64,000 nucleotides of DNA from Kappaphycus alvarezii. Lineage: Eukaryota; Rhodophyta; Florideophyceae; Gigartinales; Solieriaceae. The translations under genes were made by a program, and so were the position numbers. The stretch spans positions 1,116,001 through 1,180,000 of the forward strand of contig NADL03000512.1 of the NCBI GenBank assembly GCA_002205965.3. Direction: 5' to 3'. Below are positions 40,101 through 52,689 of the stretch, one piece after another (position 1 is the stretch's first letter; every line of letters starts with the position of its first letter). Below the pieces are notes generated by a model that was not told the DNA's origin, did not search any database, and worked only from the letters and a program-made list of their open reading frames with translations.

Positions 40101-40614
40101 CTAACAGAAGTGAGATACATGCTTTGTGGTCTTGTGATTTCCGAACTTTGCGGTTCAGTTTCGTGACCAACGACACACGTCCCATTTGTAATTGTAATTA
40201 AATTTCATCTCTTAAATATTTCTTTAAATAACCAAAACATATTTGTATTGAATCCATTCAATTATTTTCACGTTTCGACTACTTCGGTGCTATTAATTAC
40301 AAAGTTTCCCAGGAACCTCAACATAGTCCCCTGAACTATACTCAGGATCCTCAAGATTGTAACCGTAGCTATATGAAACGTAATCAGAGATCCAAAGATT
40401 ATAGCTAGGACTTTAGTTTGGGCTCCCAAGATTGCACCAACAGTTTCATAAAATTTAAAGGAATTCATATTGTTCCCCATACGTTTAGATTGAATATATC
40501 ATAATTATCCCGATTATTTTTTGTGAAAATATACTCCTTTCCTGGGTTATTAGAAGAATCAAGAGAATCTAAAGCAGTATCATAGCAATGTTAGGGCCAA
40601 GAAATTATCCTAGT
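34131..40614. other. AT-rich, gene-free block
   Basis: AT-rich sequence with only short frames (none above about 90 residues) and no recognisable family. At 34423-34442 and 34484-34501 are words (TTATATACACTAGACTATAC, AACTGTACACTACA) that resemble 30563-30588 on the other side of the piggyBac-type gene, in direct orientation. Nothing else was seen. Confidence 0.5.
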
Positions 40615-41061
40615 TGATGACGTAGGAAAGGAGGAGAGAGGGCGAAGGAGAGACGGAAAGAGGGAGCGATGTAGAGAGGGGGAATAAGATAGAGAGATAG
40701 AGAGCCAGAGAGAAAAGGAGTGACTAATCAAGGAAGAGTGTTGAGAGGGGGAGAGGTGATGAGGGAATTTACTTAGATAGAACATGTAGGAAAACCGGGG
40801 CTTATATAGACCTCGAGGCGAGCCGAATGTGCTTCTGGGCGGTCGAAAGAAGTTTCCAGAAGCCATTTACATGACGGTGGAAGGTCAACCCTAAACCTGC
40901 CTGAGCTGATCTGAAGTAAATCAGCTCAAGCTTACAGCACTGTACAGTGCATAAACGTATCGGTCAATTTCTATGTTGTAAAGTAAACTACAGTGGTGTT
41001 TGTAAGCCCTTGTGCTAGTATAAAGCTGTCAGCAGAAGAAAAGAAGTTAGTTACACTAACA
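40615..41061 (-). repeat. 3' LTR of the Copia-like element
   Basis: Its high-coordinate end, read on the minus strand, is TGTTAGTG directly after a purine tract. It contains a TATA-like TCTATATAAG and a GA-rich block in common with the LTR at 46600-46880. It is longer than its partner by about 165 bp, including a hairpin (GAGCTGAT...ATCAGCTC) and the palindrome GCACTGTACAGTGC at 40937-40950. The low-coordinate boundary is good to about 10 bp. Confidence 0.75.
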
Positions 41062-44000
41062 CGCCCCCTCAAAATATAACTGGCCAAAGTAGCCCCCCTT
41101 AATCTAAAAAAAATGGAAGAATAATTGAGAAAGTTAGGAAGAACGATGCTCAGCTCACTTTGAAACTTCGAAAACTTGACTCTAAGCAAATATTTCTTCA
41201 AAATGTCTGATAATTGTTTATCGATTCGGCAATGAGATAACTTGATCTGCTTTGCAGCCTAAACCTCCCGAACGAAGTGATATCGAATGTCAATGTTCTT
41301 ATTTAGATAATGATAGATAGACTTATTTTTGGCAGAGCTGATCGAACCGGAGTTTGCAACGAGGATTGAAATTGGAGTCGGCCCACTTGCACCCAGTAAC
41401 TCACAAAGAAGATTAGAGAATCAGATAGCGTCCTTAAAAGCAAAATAAAGCGAAATACACTCTGCTAAAGCTTTCGGTGGATTTGCGAGTCGATCAACAG
41501 CTTTTTCAGTCAGAGTCGCTGTATCCGTCTATTGTAGGAACAGATGATGGTCAGAGCGGATTCTAAGGTCAATGGTTCGTTAAAGATAGCAAATAACTCC
41601 CTTCACTGATTTCCAGTGGCTCAAGAGAGGCTTTTCACAGTGCTGTAAAAGCTTTCCAACATCAAGAACCAACATAAGGGCGATTACATATCATAAGATA
41701 TATGAAACGTCCAATTGCTCAGCGATAAAGTGTCGATGATGGAAATGCTCTGTCTTCTGCGTCGTTATTGTACTTTTACGTGAGAAACACAAAAGTATGG
41801 ACAGTCTTTGAGTCGGTGATAATGAATCTCTCAAATATCTTCTCGGTGAACGATGATTGCGAGGGGTGCAATTTTCTTTCTTGTCGGTGACGGACAACTT
41901 TGATCCCCAGAAACTGTTGAAGTGGGCCGAGATCCTTCATCTTGAACCTGGTTATCAACTCTGTTCTGACGTTTTCCAGATCGTTCCGATCGTTTCCTGC
42001 AATCAAGAAGTCTTCCACGTACAAGATAATGATGGAGATCGAAGAGCCATTTCAAGAGATGTAAAGAAAAGGTTCATGTGGGTTGCTCATATATGGAAGA
42101 TCTTTTGTTAGAAACTCATTAATTTGTATACCATTGGCGCGGAGCCTGTTTGAGCCCGTATAGGACCTTTCGAATCCTGCACACGAGGGCAGATCTTCTT
42201 GATTCCCGAAATCCGGATGTAACTTCCATGAATATTTCCTGTTCCAAGTCTCCATTCAGAAAAGCGGTGTAAACATCCATTAATCACATTAAAGGTCGAA
42301 GATGTTTGTCAAGAAGAGAAAAAATGTGGGCAGCAAGAGACACGATAGGATCATAAGTTTCATTGTAATCGAGACCGGGAACTTGTCAGAACCCTTTCGG
42401 GACTATGTGGACTTCAGGACTGACGTCTGGTTTCACACGGAAGACGTATCGGCAAGGAATTAAATTCATTCCTGGCTTCCGTGGGACAATCACAAAGGTT
42501 CCATTTTTCTTATAGAGTCTTCTTCCTTCTTAATTCCAGGCATACAGAAACAATTTTTTTCAGAAGATGTAGCTTCTCGTAAGATAAACGAATACTATTT
42601 AGAATATAGCGGTCCCTGGAATAAGCGATACGTCATTATTGCTTCTGGAGAGCCACCAGCGGCCGTGCTTCTTTTCAATTCGAGATGATCGACGAGGAAC
42701 AAAGTCAAGAGCGTCCTCATGGCGCAGAACTGGTTTGTGATCTTCGCATGTAGTAGATGACTCCGCGTTATGAAGAATCTCTGAAGGTAGATTTTCGATT
42801 GATCTTTTGGAGTCTGACCGCTGCCAGTGGAGGATTCATTCTCCTGCGAAGATCCTTCGGGAAAGCTTGATTTGTCCTGATATGATGAACCATTTGAAGA
42901 TCTATCAAATTTAAGTCACGCGACACAATCATTTTCTCAGTCGCAGTATCCTAGAGCCTACATCCCTTGCTTTGAGAAGAATAACGATTATTAGGGCATC
43001 ACGAGGCTGTGGGTCCAGTTTCTTGAGATCCTTCTTTGGCGCCACGTACCAGCATTTTTGCCAAACACTAGCAGGTAGAAGATTTATGGAGGGGTTCCAT
43101 TCAATAGCTGATGAGGCGTACTGTTTTAGATAAGGAACTGGAAGTAACTCGATTAAGTACATGTACGGCGGTAGAAAGTGCTTCAGCCCAAAAGTGCTTT
43201 GGAAGTGACTTGCGATGTAGCATAGATCAGATGAGATTGAACAGAGAGCGGTTCATTTGCCCCGCTGTTCCAGTTTGCTGAGGATTATGGGCAACAATGA
43301 GCTGACCTTTAATACCTTTTTCCTCTATAAAATTCTTGAATGCTGCAGAAAGGTATTCTCTACCATTGTCTGACCGCAAGGCCTTTAGTAGAATCTCATT
43401 GTTCTCAGCAGTGACATCCGTGTCGAGAAACTTGTGGACGTGTAGGGCTTCAAGAGAATCGCTGGTTTTTTTTCCGCGAAAGCCTTGTATTTCTTGAAAC
43501 ACTCCAGAACTTTTGACATCTCAGTAATAGGGTAGACTATGTCCATGTGGAGTAGATGTCGATAAAAGAAACTAAATAACGCGCCCCACCGAGTGAAGGA
43601 CTTTCAACAGGCCCTAGAACGTTGAGTGAGCCAGCTGCAGGAGCTTCGTAGAGCGTCCTTCCCTCAACGTCGGGATTGGTGCAAGATGATATTTGCCGAG
43701 GATGAATCCAACGCAGGCGTCTGGAGTCTCTTAATTGTCGAACTGAACACCATTTACAGCTCCCGTGACTAACTATAGACTTTATTTCAGCGGTTTTGAT
43801 GTGAGGAAGTCTCATTCCATGTTTGGAGAGAAATAAGTAAGAAATTTCCGGAACAAAGAAGTTTTACGGTCTTGAGCAGGTTTGTAGTACGTATAGACCT
43901 TTCTCAAGAGTCCCAGTAGCAATTGTGGAGCTATACTTTGCTTGGTGAGAACAACGCAAGCACGGTTAAAGAACAGCAGATGCCACGACTATCCATAGCT

Positions 44001-46599
44001 GATACCGAAATCAGCTGATTTCGAAGGGTAAAACGAAGAAAAGAAGAACACCCTTTAACAGGAATTGGTAGTATTTTTTGTTACGACTTATAGTTAAGAT
44101 TAAATCACCTGACCCTTCGATTGGCGCTGTAGAGTCTGCTCCAAATCTAGGGTTTACCTGGATGATGATGCATGATGCGTGACGAAGGAGGTTCGATCAT
44201 GTGTTCCATACAAAGTACAGCCCGAGTCGATTACCCAGTCAGTAGCGAGGGATATGGGGTTCCGAGTTGTTTGTAACGCAATAATGTTCTGATTAGCGAT
44301 TATGAGATCCAATGGTTTTTATTTCATCCTCTTCATGATCAGTGATGAAATTACAGGTCATCAGAATCTTTTCGGTGTTCTGAGTCTTGTCTTCGCATCG
44401 ATGATCGGATATGCTTACCAAGCAAACAAGGAATCTATCTTCTTCTTTCTCAAGGAGAGCGTCGGATGCAACAAGAAATTTCCCACCATTACGTCCCTTG
44501 TCCAAGTGATCCCGCGCTGGATGGCATACTGGAGCGAGGCGTGGGTATTTTTTGAAGCATCGAATAGTATCGCGGTGCTTTCCGCAATGAATACATATCT
44601 CAGAGGAAGGGTCTCTCTTGAATTCTGGACTCTGTTTTCCAAGGGGAGCCGCGGACTCTGAAGCCCTCAAGGCGTCCTGATCTCGCTGGGCATGGAGCTT
44701 TATTCATGGAGGCATCTGCTTTGAACGAATTCGAAGGAGAATTTGTCATCAACGTGAGCAGCGTCGATTGCCGAGATTAGACTATCGAAGCGATCGGGTA
44801 GAACGTTGAGTAGGGCCATGGCCATTTTGCTGTCCTCGATATGTACTGACATCGACTTGAGAGTAGCGGCAAGCTGGCGTATTCGGGCAGCAAAGAAAAT
44901 ATTTTCTCATTAGGGTTCATTTTGTGGTATATAATGGATGCTTTGCAGCGCGTTTGTTGAGAAGGGTATGTTTCTCAAAGATACCACAGATGAGAGACCA
45001 CATGACCTTGGCAGTAATGCATGTTGGACGTGTTCGAGATGTGTATCTGAGATAGTCAGCCCGATTGTAGCTCTAGCTTTGCAATCTGCTCTCTTCTATG
45101 AAGCGTACGTTAGTGGGAAGGTTCCGGAGGTTCTTCAGTGAGATGGTCGTCAACTTCTCCGGGGAGAGTAGGAGCTGCATTAGCGACTTCCAAATGTGGA
45201 AGATATCATCGCGGAGTTTCTCGAAGCTGTCAATACGAAGTCCAGAGGAATCCATGAAGCAATATAGCAGAGTGGAAGAGAACTGTGACTAGCGAAAGAA
45301 GATTCACAAGTGACTAGAGATCAGGTCTACTTATTTCTACGACTAACGTGCTTGTCGCGATGTACCTTGTCTAAAACAGTCGATTAAAGAAAGCGCAAGG
45401 AGCAATGGCTGCTCTCCTTTCCACACGGTGTCGGCACTTCTTACCACCTCTGTGTTGCTCTAGTTCTTTGGGCTAGATACTTTGAGCGACAGAGATCGCA
45501 AGTAAGGAAGGAATGCTCTGGTTTGAAGGTAGGTACGGGGACAGGAACTGGAGGTTGTGAGACAGAGATAGAAGGAAGAGGAGCCGGAGAGAGATGTTCA
45601 TCAGAGAGAGAAGATGGAACCCTTAGAGATATAGGAACAGGTGCAGGAGATGGAGCAGAGGTAAATAAAGGAGAATGAGTAGGGCAACCGGAACTGTAGT
45701 CGGTGAGATCAAGGAAACAACTTGAACGGGTGTTGTTGGTTTGGTGACCTGCTGCTTTTGTCCCTTCGGCTTCGTGATGCGCCTGCGAGACACGTGAAGG
45801 GGGTCCGAGCGAAGTTTAGTAGGCTTCTTCGACGGTTTTCCGGGTGCAATTTTCTTCTTTCCGTTAGCAAGAAAATGCTGGATGAAGTCCTTATTCTTCG
45901 GAGGAGAAGGAAGGATAACAACTACTTCTGGAGTGGGAGCGGTAGAAGGGACGTCACCACCCTCGCCGTCCGACTCGATGGCTGAGTCTTCAATGAAGCG
46001 AAACTTGGGGCGGGTGTGTTCTTGCGAGTCGAAGCAGAGCTTGCGGACGACGGAATCGTCTAGGGCGATCTCGATTCCGCGACAAAAGACGGGACGACAG
46101 ATGACCACTGAAGGCAATAATTTCGAGGTTAGGCCGAGTTTGAGGCAATAGCGTGGGTAAATACAGGAATCAGAAGTGCGAGATGTTTTGTACTTACCGT
46201 TGAAACGAGCCACGGCCCGTGAAACAAACCTAGGTGTGTAGCACAAAGATGAGACAGGTAGCAACGAGAAGGAGTCAGGCCGCAAGATAAACTGTCATTC
46301 TGTGGTTCGTATATGTAGAAAGAAGGCGGGACGCAAAATAAACCGATGTAGGCAGTGCATAGACGACATGCGTTGGACAGAACACAATACAGAAGTTATT
46401 GTATAATGCAGAGACGACAAAGAGGTCACGCGCAAAACAATAGCAGCTTTTTCCTCTTTTTTAAGTTGCCTTCTCTACGCGAAGTATGTTTCTTTGTCCC
46501 TACACGTAGTGTAGGGAATCTCCTGGGTGGTCGCTGACGAATAGAGTTAAGCGGAGCAGGTAAATTGTTGAGCAGCGTTAGCGATCTGGGACCATCACC

Positions 46600-46880
46600 T
46601 GATAGAGGAAAGGAAGAGAGAGAGCGAAGGAGCGATGGAAAGAGTGAGCGAGGGTGAGAGAAAGAAGGAGTGAGGGATCAAGGAAGAGAGTTGAGAGGAG
46701 AAGAGGTGGCGAGGGACTTTCTCAGACAGAACACGGAGGAAGACGGGGCTTATATAGACCCGAGGCGAGCCGAATTTGCTTCCGGGCGGTCGAAAGAAGT
46801 TTCCAAAAGCCATGTACAGGACGGTGGAAGGTCAATCCTAAACCTTCCTGCAGAAGCAACAGAAGGTAGTTTCACTAACA
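46600..46880 (-). repeat. 5' LTR of the Copia-like element
   Basis: It is a direct repeat of 40615-41061: it shares the GA-rich block, CTTATATAGACC and the GCGAGCCGAAT...GGGCGGTCGAAAG region, and ends TCACTAACA. On the internal side the minus strand reads TGGTCCCAGATCGC, a possible primer-binding site. The boundaries are approximate. Confidence 0.75.
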
Positions 46881-49800
46881 GTTAAACCCATGATTCTCGG
46901 AAGTATATTGCGACCATGAACTTGGATTTTTTCCCAGGAATCCTCGGTGCCCCTTCGAAACTTTTCGACGATAAAACATATGCCCTCCCATCCTACAAAT
47001 ATCACGGATTTTCCTGATATCAAGAAGTATCATAGTCTTATCCCCTGCTTCGCCGAGCATCATTTTCATTGTAAATTATTTCCCTTCCTAACCTCAAACT
47101 AACTCGTCCCCTTACAATACGTCTACCTTGTACACCAACTGCTTTGCCACATTCAAGTCCATTCTGACTATAATTATCGTCCGTTCTCCTTTCCCTTATT
47201 ATTTTTGCTAATATTGAAATATTCTTCAACCTGAGAAAGTATTCATATACGTGAGTAGCGTAACCATGATTCCTGCTGGCATAACAATCATAAATACATC
47301 GCTTCAAGATTAAATGAATTTAGAGTACGTAGCCAAAGTAGCTAATGGCGTGTGCCGGGTACAACGAAGTGTAGAGAAGGTAAATTTTAGGGGACTTAAA
47401 TGAGATTAGAATATATTTAGCGAAGAATCGCCGGATAAAACAATCGGAAACGTTCAACTTTACTTAAGCAGGGCACGGACCCCTCTTTTCGCTACATTAA
47501 ACGTTTTCCTCTGATTTGGCGATACGCTAACACCCTGGAGTCAACTCGACGTTCTCCCAGTGTGATCAGTTATCAATTTCCAACAGAAAGTAGATGAACC
47601 GGAAACTAACATTATTACCTTGAGGTTATTGGCGTGAGGAAGAGTTGGGAGGGAAATATTCGAATGAATGAATCTAAACATGTCAAAAAGTATCCTAAAT
47701 TACATTGCTAGCACCAATAGGAGCCGTAAATCATATTAAAATTGGTACTTCAATTCTTCTAATTACCTTAAATTGGAAATAAGAGACATAAAATTGTCCT
47801 CAGTATCTTTTCAAAAAAATGAGGGATTTTCATGGGCTTTTTTACATCTGAATATGGACCCGGGCTAGGAAAATAATTCTGATGAAGGATCAAAAGACGG
47901 ATAGTTTCTTTCGAAATTTATATTTGGATTCAGACTATTTTCTATTACGGCTTCATGAAGTATAATAGGACATACCTTTACGAAATTTAAAAAAATGATT
48001 CCGGCTATGAGCGAAGTAGGCATACAACGAAAACATTCCATTGTATGCTTATTTCACTCACAGCCGAGAATAGTTAGCTGCTCCGTTCTTCATCAATAAA
48101 AGGCACTAAAAAGGAATAAATGGAGACATCCATGCCGACTACTTTGCGTGGGCTGTTTATTTAGACAGAAAATATAATCATAGAAAATATATTTATAGGT
48201 TGACTCATTTCAAATCTGTGCAATTTAGAAACTTATTTATGTTTAATTCAGTCGAAAATATGTATCATTAACGAAAATTCTGACATTTGGTGCAGAAAAG
48301 GCACAAAAACGTAATTAATTTTTTGTAAATAATCGAAAGAATGAGATTTTACTACTCTCTGTATTCAAAAAGGAGCATTTATTAAGTATTTTAAGTGATT
48401 TATCGACGATGATTCCAGTGCTTCTATATGAACTTATTGAGGAACGAATTAATGCAGTTGGGAATAAAAATCTGGATTTGGATGTAATTCCACAACTAAT
48501 CTGTTATAGTCTTGTAACGCGCATTTTTTAAATATGAACTGCAAGGAAGAGTAACTATCCATCAAATACAAATAGATGGAAAAAACGAAACAGGAAGCAG
48601 AATATAATTATGAACAGTTCTTTCCCCGATTCATTGCTTTTGATCTATACTTCTAGATTTTTACACGAAGTTTTTTCAATATTACAATTTTGCAAAAGGA
48701 ACACACTACTTCAGCTGGTCTATATGTGAAATCCTGAATTTTTTTCGCATCAGTAAAAGATCAAGGAACAGCTTGGAATTCAAATTGGGCAAGCAAAGGA
48801 ATTATGAATTGAATGAAAATACACAGAAAATAAAAGCTTCACATTCACATTGTCAAGATAAAAACTAGAGCAATTTAATAGATTGCTCCGCTTTATGAAA
48901 CTGAACCCCCAAAAGTTAGATGGTTACAAATAAGTAATACATCGTTCCTAGTCACTTTGCTGATGTTAAGGTGAGGTAAGACCAACATAGCAGACAAATT
49001 TTGAACATACGGAAACCTTTATCCCTTAGTGTGGTGCAAATTAATTTCAAAAAAACTAAAATAGTACAGAAGTTCAAACATATTCGCTTTTTGTACCTCT
49101 AATGACTGCACTAGTGCTTTGCGATGAAAAGATGGGTTTCAAAAAGCAAAATTGTCGAAAAGAACCACACAAAGTGTACGGGACCTACTATTTACAAGTT
49201 ATAGTCAAGATTTGCTCTGGATCTAAAATTATTAATGCTAAAGAAATGAAATGATAACATCTAGATTAGAATTTTGAAACTTAAAATTAGTATGTTATCA
49301 TTTTAAACACCATCTATTTTGGATGCATGTATGATTGTCCCAAAACCAACATTGATTACTAAATTTCAAGCCCTAAAGTAGTAGTTAACTGTTAAAGATA
49401 GGTGAAGATATCTCTAGACGCGTCCAGAGTATCAATTATCTGATACAGATTCTCTCGTCATACTTTTCAGCTTTTCACCATCATTTTTGGTAATGCATCC
49501 AAAAACTAAAATTGGAAACTATTCATGTTTACCTTCGGAGTAACATTTTGGTTCAGAGAAAAGGAAAAGGGGTCTCAAACTCGACTTGCTTCAAAGATAA
49601 CAGAGGAAACCTCTTATGATGTTTAGTTGAAACACAAATGATACTTTTTCCGAAATCTGGATTCCTTTTTCATTCTGTAAAAAGCATTAAAAAAGATTGA
49701 ATAATATGAAGAATAGATCAAACTAAAACATATTGCAACTTTGGATAGAGAATAGAAAATGTAATAAATCTTGTTTATTTTTGTTTATTTTGCTTTATGG

Positions 49801-51039
49801 CTCTGATGTGAACTACCAGTCAATAGTAATTGATGCCTGATATCAACGGAAAATAATTTCGAACATTGATTTGTGGTCCAATACGTGCAAATAAATCAAT
49901 ATTTTAGAAACAAAAGTACTTTTTGATTGCAAATGCGATCTCTTGCAGCTTTTAGGTTTCATAAAATTTATAGTTAAATCATCCATTATAAATTACATAT
50001 TATAATTAGTTTGCGCCGAGGAAAACTTTAGGTTCTTTTGTTAATACTATTCCGTTTTAATAGATCATCTCTACATGTTGTTAGGTGTAGATAATCATTC
50101 ATATACTTCCGAGTGGGAGCAAGATTTCTATTATATAAACATAAAAGAGAGAGAATGTTGGATATTACATAAGTTTCTAGAATATTCCATCTTGAATATA
50201 TATTAAATAAGAAATCAAGCACATGAAAAGCTTTCAAAATATATTTGTACTTCCCTGAAAATTCTAAAGTGTGAATATACATATATTTTTCTTTTTTCAT
50301 CTCTTTTTCGTAGTCTAAATTGAAAGTGAATAAAGAATGATATTAATGATATAATTTCAAGCCCGTAAATTGAGTTGAGGTTTATATATTAGAGTTAGAT
50401 GTCATACATAAGTATAGATAATCGTCTAATGGGATTTTTCGAACGCCCTCTTCTGTGAAATACAAAATTTAAACCGTCGTAAAACCAACCAATACCATAT
50501 CCACATGAAGTTCCAATAGAATTTCTTTCGAAAATTGCGTCCTTTAGTTTTAGTCTTCAGTTGAGTATACGGAGTCCATCGACCGCATTTTTGACCATTC
50601 AGACTGCTCGAGCCAGAGCGTCGTCACTGTGAATTTTATATATAGTTTGCGTATCTAACTTCACAGTTCCTTTCTATCTAGGGTTTACTGAAGTAAGAGT
50701 AAGGAGCTGGCGGGAAAGCGAAACTATTTGCAGGAGCTACAGATTTTTGTTTGTTGAAGGCGGGTTGGGGGAGGCGGTAAATCGCATCAATGTGCGTTTT
50801 TGATAGAGTTTTGAGGAATTTCACAATAGGGAACAAATGTCGGACTAGACAAGAAACAGTTAGAGCAAATTTTTGACTATATAATGGTATTTCCAGTTTG
50901 GAATATTAATCAAACTAGTCGAATCTAGTAGTAGGCCACTGCTAAAAGCATAAAAACGCTAAATACTAAAAAGAATTGTATGAAATGTACACAAAATGAG
51001 GACATAAAAACGGTTGACATGGTTTAGACCTCGCTTGTC
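46881..51039. other. AT-rich, gene-free block
   Basis: AT-rich sequence. A basic 89-residue minus-strand frame lies at 47307-47038 and a 90-residue one at 50300-50028; neither is recognisable. No RNA gene, tandem repeat or transposon protein was seen. Composition rises sharply at about 51.0 kb where the next coding sequence begins. Confidence 0.5.
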
Positions 51040-51540
51040 GAGCAAATTTGATCTCACACTCAACACCCAAATTTGGCCCAACTTATCAGTTTTTCACCAG
51101 AACTAGCTCGAACTACCCGCTGATATCCCCAGCGGACAGAACGTCTCTGTCAAATAGCCATTCTACCTTTTTCCGGCTGAAACCGACACTGATGATCGTG
51201 AAGAGCAGAACAGCCTCATCTCTAGCCTAAATGTACAAAACGGAATTTCAGCAGGAAGAGATACCCCAGCTTCACATCCTCAGGTTGCCCATCGCATCGC
51301 TAAGCGCAATAAAGAGGATGATGCATCGTTGCACTCTTGACAACGATCCTTATCAAGACCAACAACATCGGGAAGAAATAAGGCGCAGGAAGTAAGATAT
51401 TCGTCGACGGGAAGAAGAACGCCGAGAAGAAAAGGAGCGTCGAAGGGAAGAGAATGAACGCACAGGAGTTTATGCAGATGATGATAACTTTCATTGCGAA
51501 AGGTTCACATGGTAACGCGCGAGTGAGAGAAAACACTTCA
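51040..51540 (+). pseudogene. Possible C-terminal remnant of a Harbinger-type Myb-like gene
   Basis: Forward frames give a Lys/Arg/Glu-rich helix (RRREEERREEKERRREE, about 51395-51445). This is followed by MNAQEFMQMMITFIAKG at about 51447-51500. A charged coil ending in a Met-rich FMQMM tail is common at the C-terminus of Harbinger and related transposon accessory proteins. No DNA-binding domain is visible upstream. It could also be part of an unrelated host protein. Confidence 0.35.
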
Positions 51541-51769
51541 CATGGCTAACCGATGAGTTCTTTTTCTATCAGAAAATGGTTTGCCTCAACACTTAGATGC
51601 GGCATGTCCGTTGAAATTATCTAGTTCACACCAACTAGCTTAGCACGCATGTTGAATAAATGAACAAAACATAGCGACAGCAACTTCCTCTCCCCATTTT
51701 TTTGTACGCGAAGCAGTCTTTCATTCTAAGGAACGTCCTTTAAATTCTCTCATGACCCACTCGGAAGCC

Positions 51770-52669
51770 TGTCTCATTGAAGTCTCGATGGTACAAGAAT
51801 CATTCTTTTCAATTCGAGCAGTTCGCTTCTACCCTTCTGACCGTTCAGATATTTTCATTTAAAACACAGTACGTAGGCAAAATCCGCGAGTTCTCCAAAA
51901 TACTCGCAAAGACGGAACTCGCTATAGACCATCTTAACGGGCGACGTCCTTCTGCGATCATCCATCTTGGTGACATTGTCGACGGCAATGAAACCTTGGA
52001 CCAAACCCGCTCTGATCTGGAGCAAGTTCTTCAGCGCCTGAAAAGCTCCGTTCTCCATTGTTTCATGTGCCTGGGAATCATTGCTTAGAAGCAGGGCACG
52101 GTTACCTCTTTGATAAGTTGAAACTCTCCGATGGCTCCTACTACTGCCATGACCTCTCCCCATTTTGGCGACCCATTGTACTGGACACTTGATAAATCTA
52201 TTCACGCAGTAGCGTAAGGGACAGCCCATGTAACAAGCTTGCACATGACTATTCGAGAAAACATGCTGCGACCCAAACGCAGTCGGCTGGAACGGTGGAT
52301 TGGGACCTGACCAAATGCAGTTGCTACGGCATGTACTAGCAGAGACAAAAGAGCAACGTCGATGGGCGGTGGTGGTGTCGTCACTTGCCCATTTTAGAAG
52401 AGGCTCAAGTGATCAGCATGTTGTTTGGGACGCGCAAGAACTGGAGCAACTCTTGGTTAGCAGCGGTGTCGTTAAGGCGTACTTGTGTGGTCACCACCAT
52501 GACGGGGGTTACGCAAAGAACAATGGCATCCATCACGTCACTTTTGAGGCTATCATCGATTCGTCCGATGCCAAGGGCGCGGCAGGAGTTGTGCAACTCA
52601 CACAAGAAATTCATCAGTATAGAGGGATTCGGTGCCCTGCCCTCAAGGAAATTGCCTTTCGCAACGTAG
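51770..52669 (+). CDS. Mn-dependent ADP-ribose/CDP-alcohol diphosphatase-like protein
   Basis: This is a calcineurin-type metallophosphoesterase resembling ADPRM, which hydrolyses ADP-ribose and CDP-alcohols to a nucleoside monophosphate and a sugar or alcohol phosphate. The visible motifs are in order: AIIHLGDIVDGN (about 51955-51990), GNH (about 52072), a YYCHDLSPFWRPIVLD strand (about 52140-52187), GLGPDQMQLL, RHLPILEEA (about 52378) and CGHHHDGGYAKNNGIHHVTF (about 52486-52545). The end is GFGALPSRKLPFAT, stopping at 52669. The first metal-binding strand, expected near 51840, is only hinted at (LLTVQIF). About four frame changes separate these motifs. As in TOR, the protein sense is otherwise preserved, so sequence error is likely. 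A LINE 3' end begins about 20 bp after the stop. Confidence 0.8.
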
Positions 52670-52689
52670 TCAGTCGAAACCTTACCGGC

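Larger units (their letters stand above)
40615..46880 (-). mobile_element. Ty1/Copia-like LTR retrotransposon
   Basis: This is a fossil Copia-like element on the minus strand, about 6.3 kb, with both LTRs. From high to low coordinates: 5' LTR, an extra Pro/Lys-rich reading (46.3-45.6 kb), and a gag region (45.3-44.3 kb) with a zinc-knuckle-like CIHCGKHRDTIRC. The integrase core lies at about 43.8-43.2 kb (LRSDNGREY). The reverse transcriptase lies at about 42.6-41.7 kb, with YVEDFLIAG at the active-site block and GPLQQFLGIKV after it. A purine tract GAGGGGGCG precedes the 3' LTR. The protein region is broken in many places. The LTRs are still clearly alike, so it is younger than the Gypsy-like relic. 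No 5-bp target duplication could be matched. Confidence 0.88.

Noticed and set aside
40621-40770. GA-rich tract as a microsatellite or CRISPR-like array
   Set aside because: It is irregular, lacks a repeat-spacer pattern and recurs in the partner LTR, so it is simply part of the LTR.
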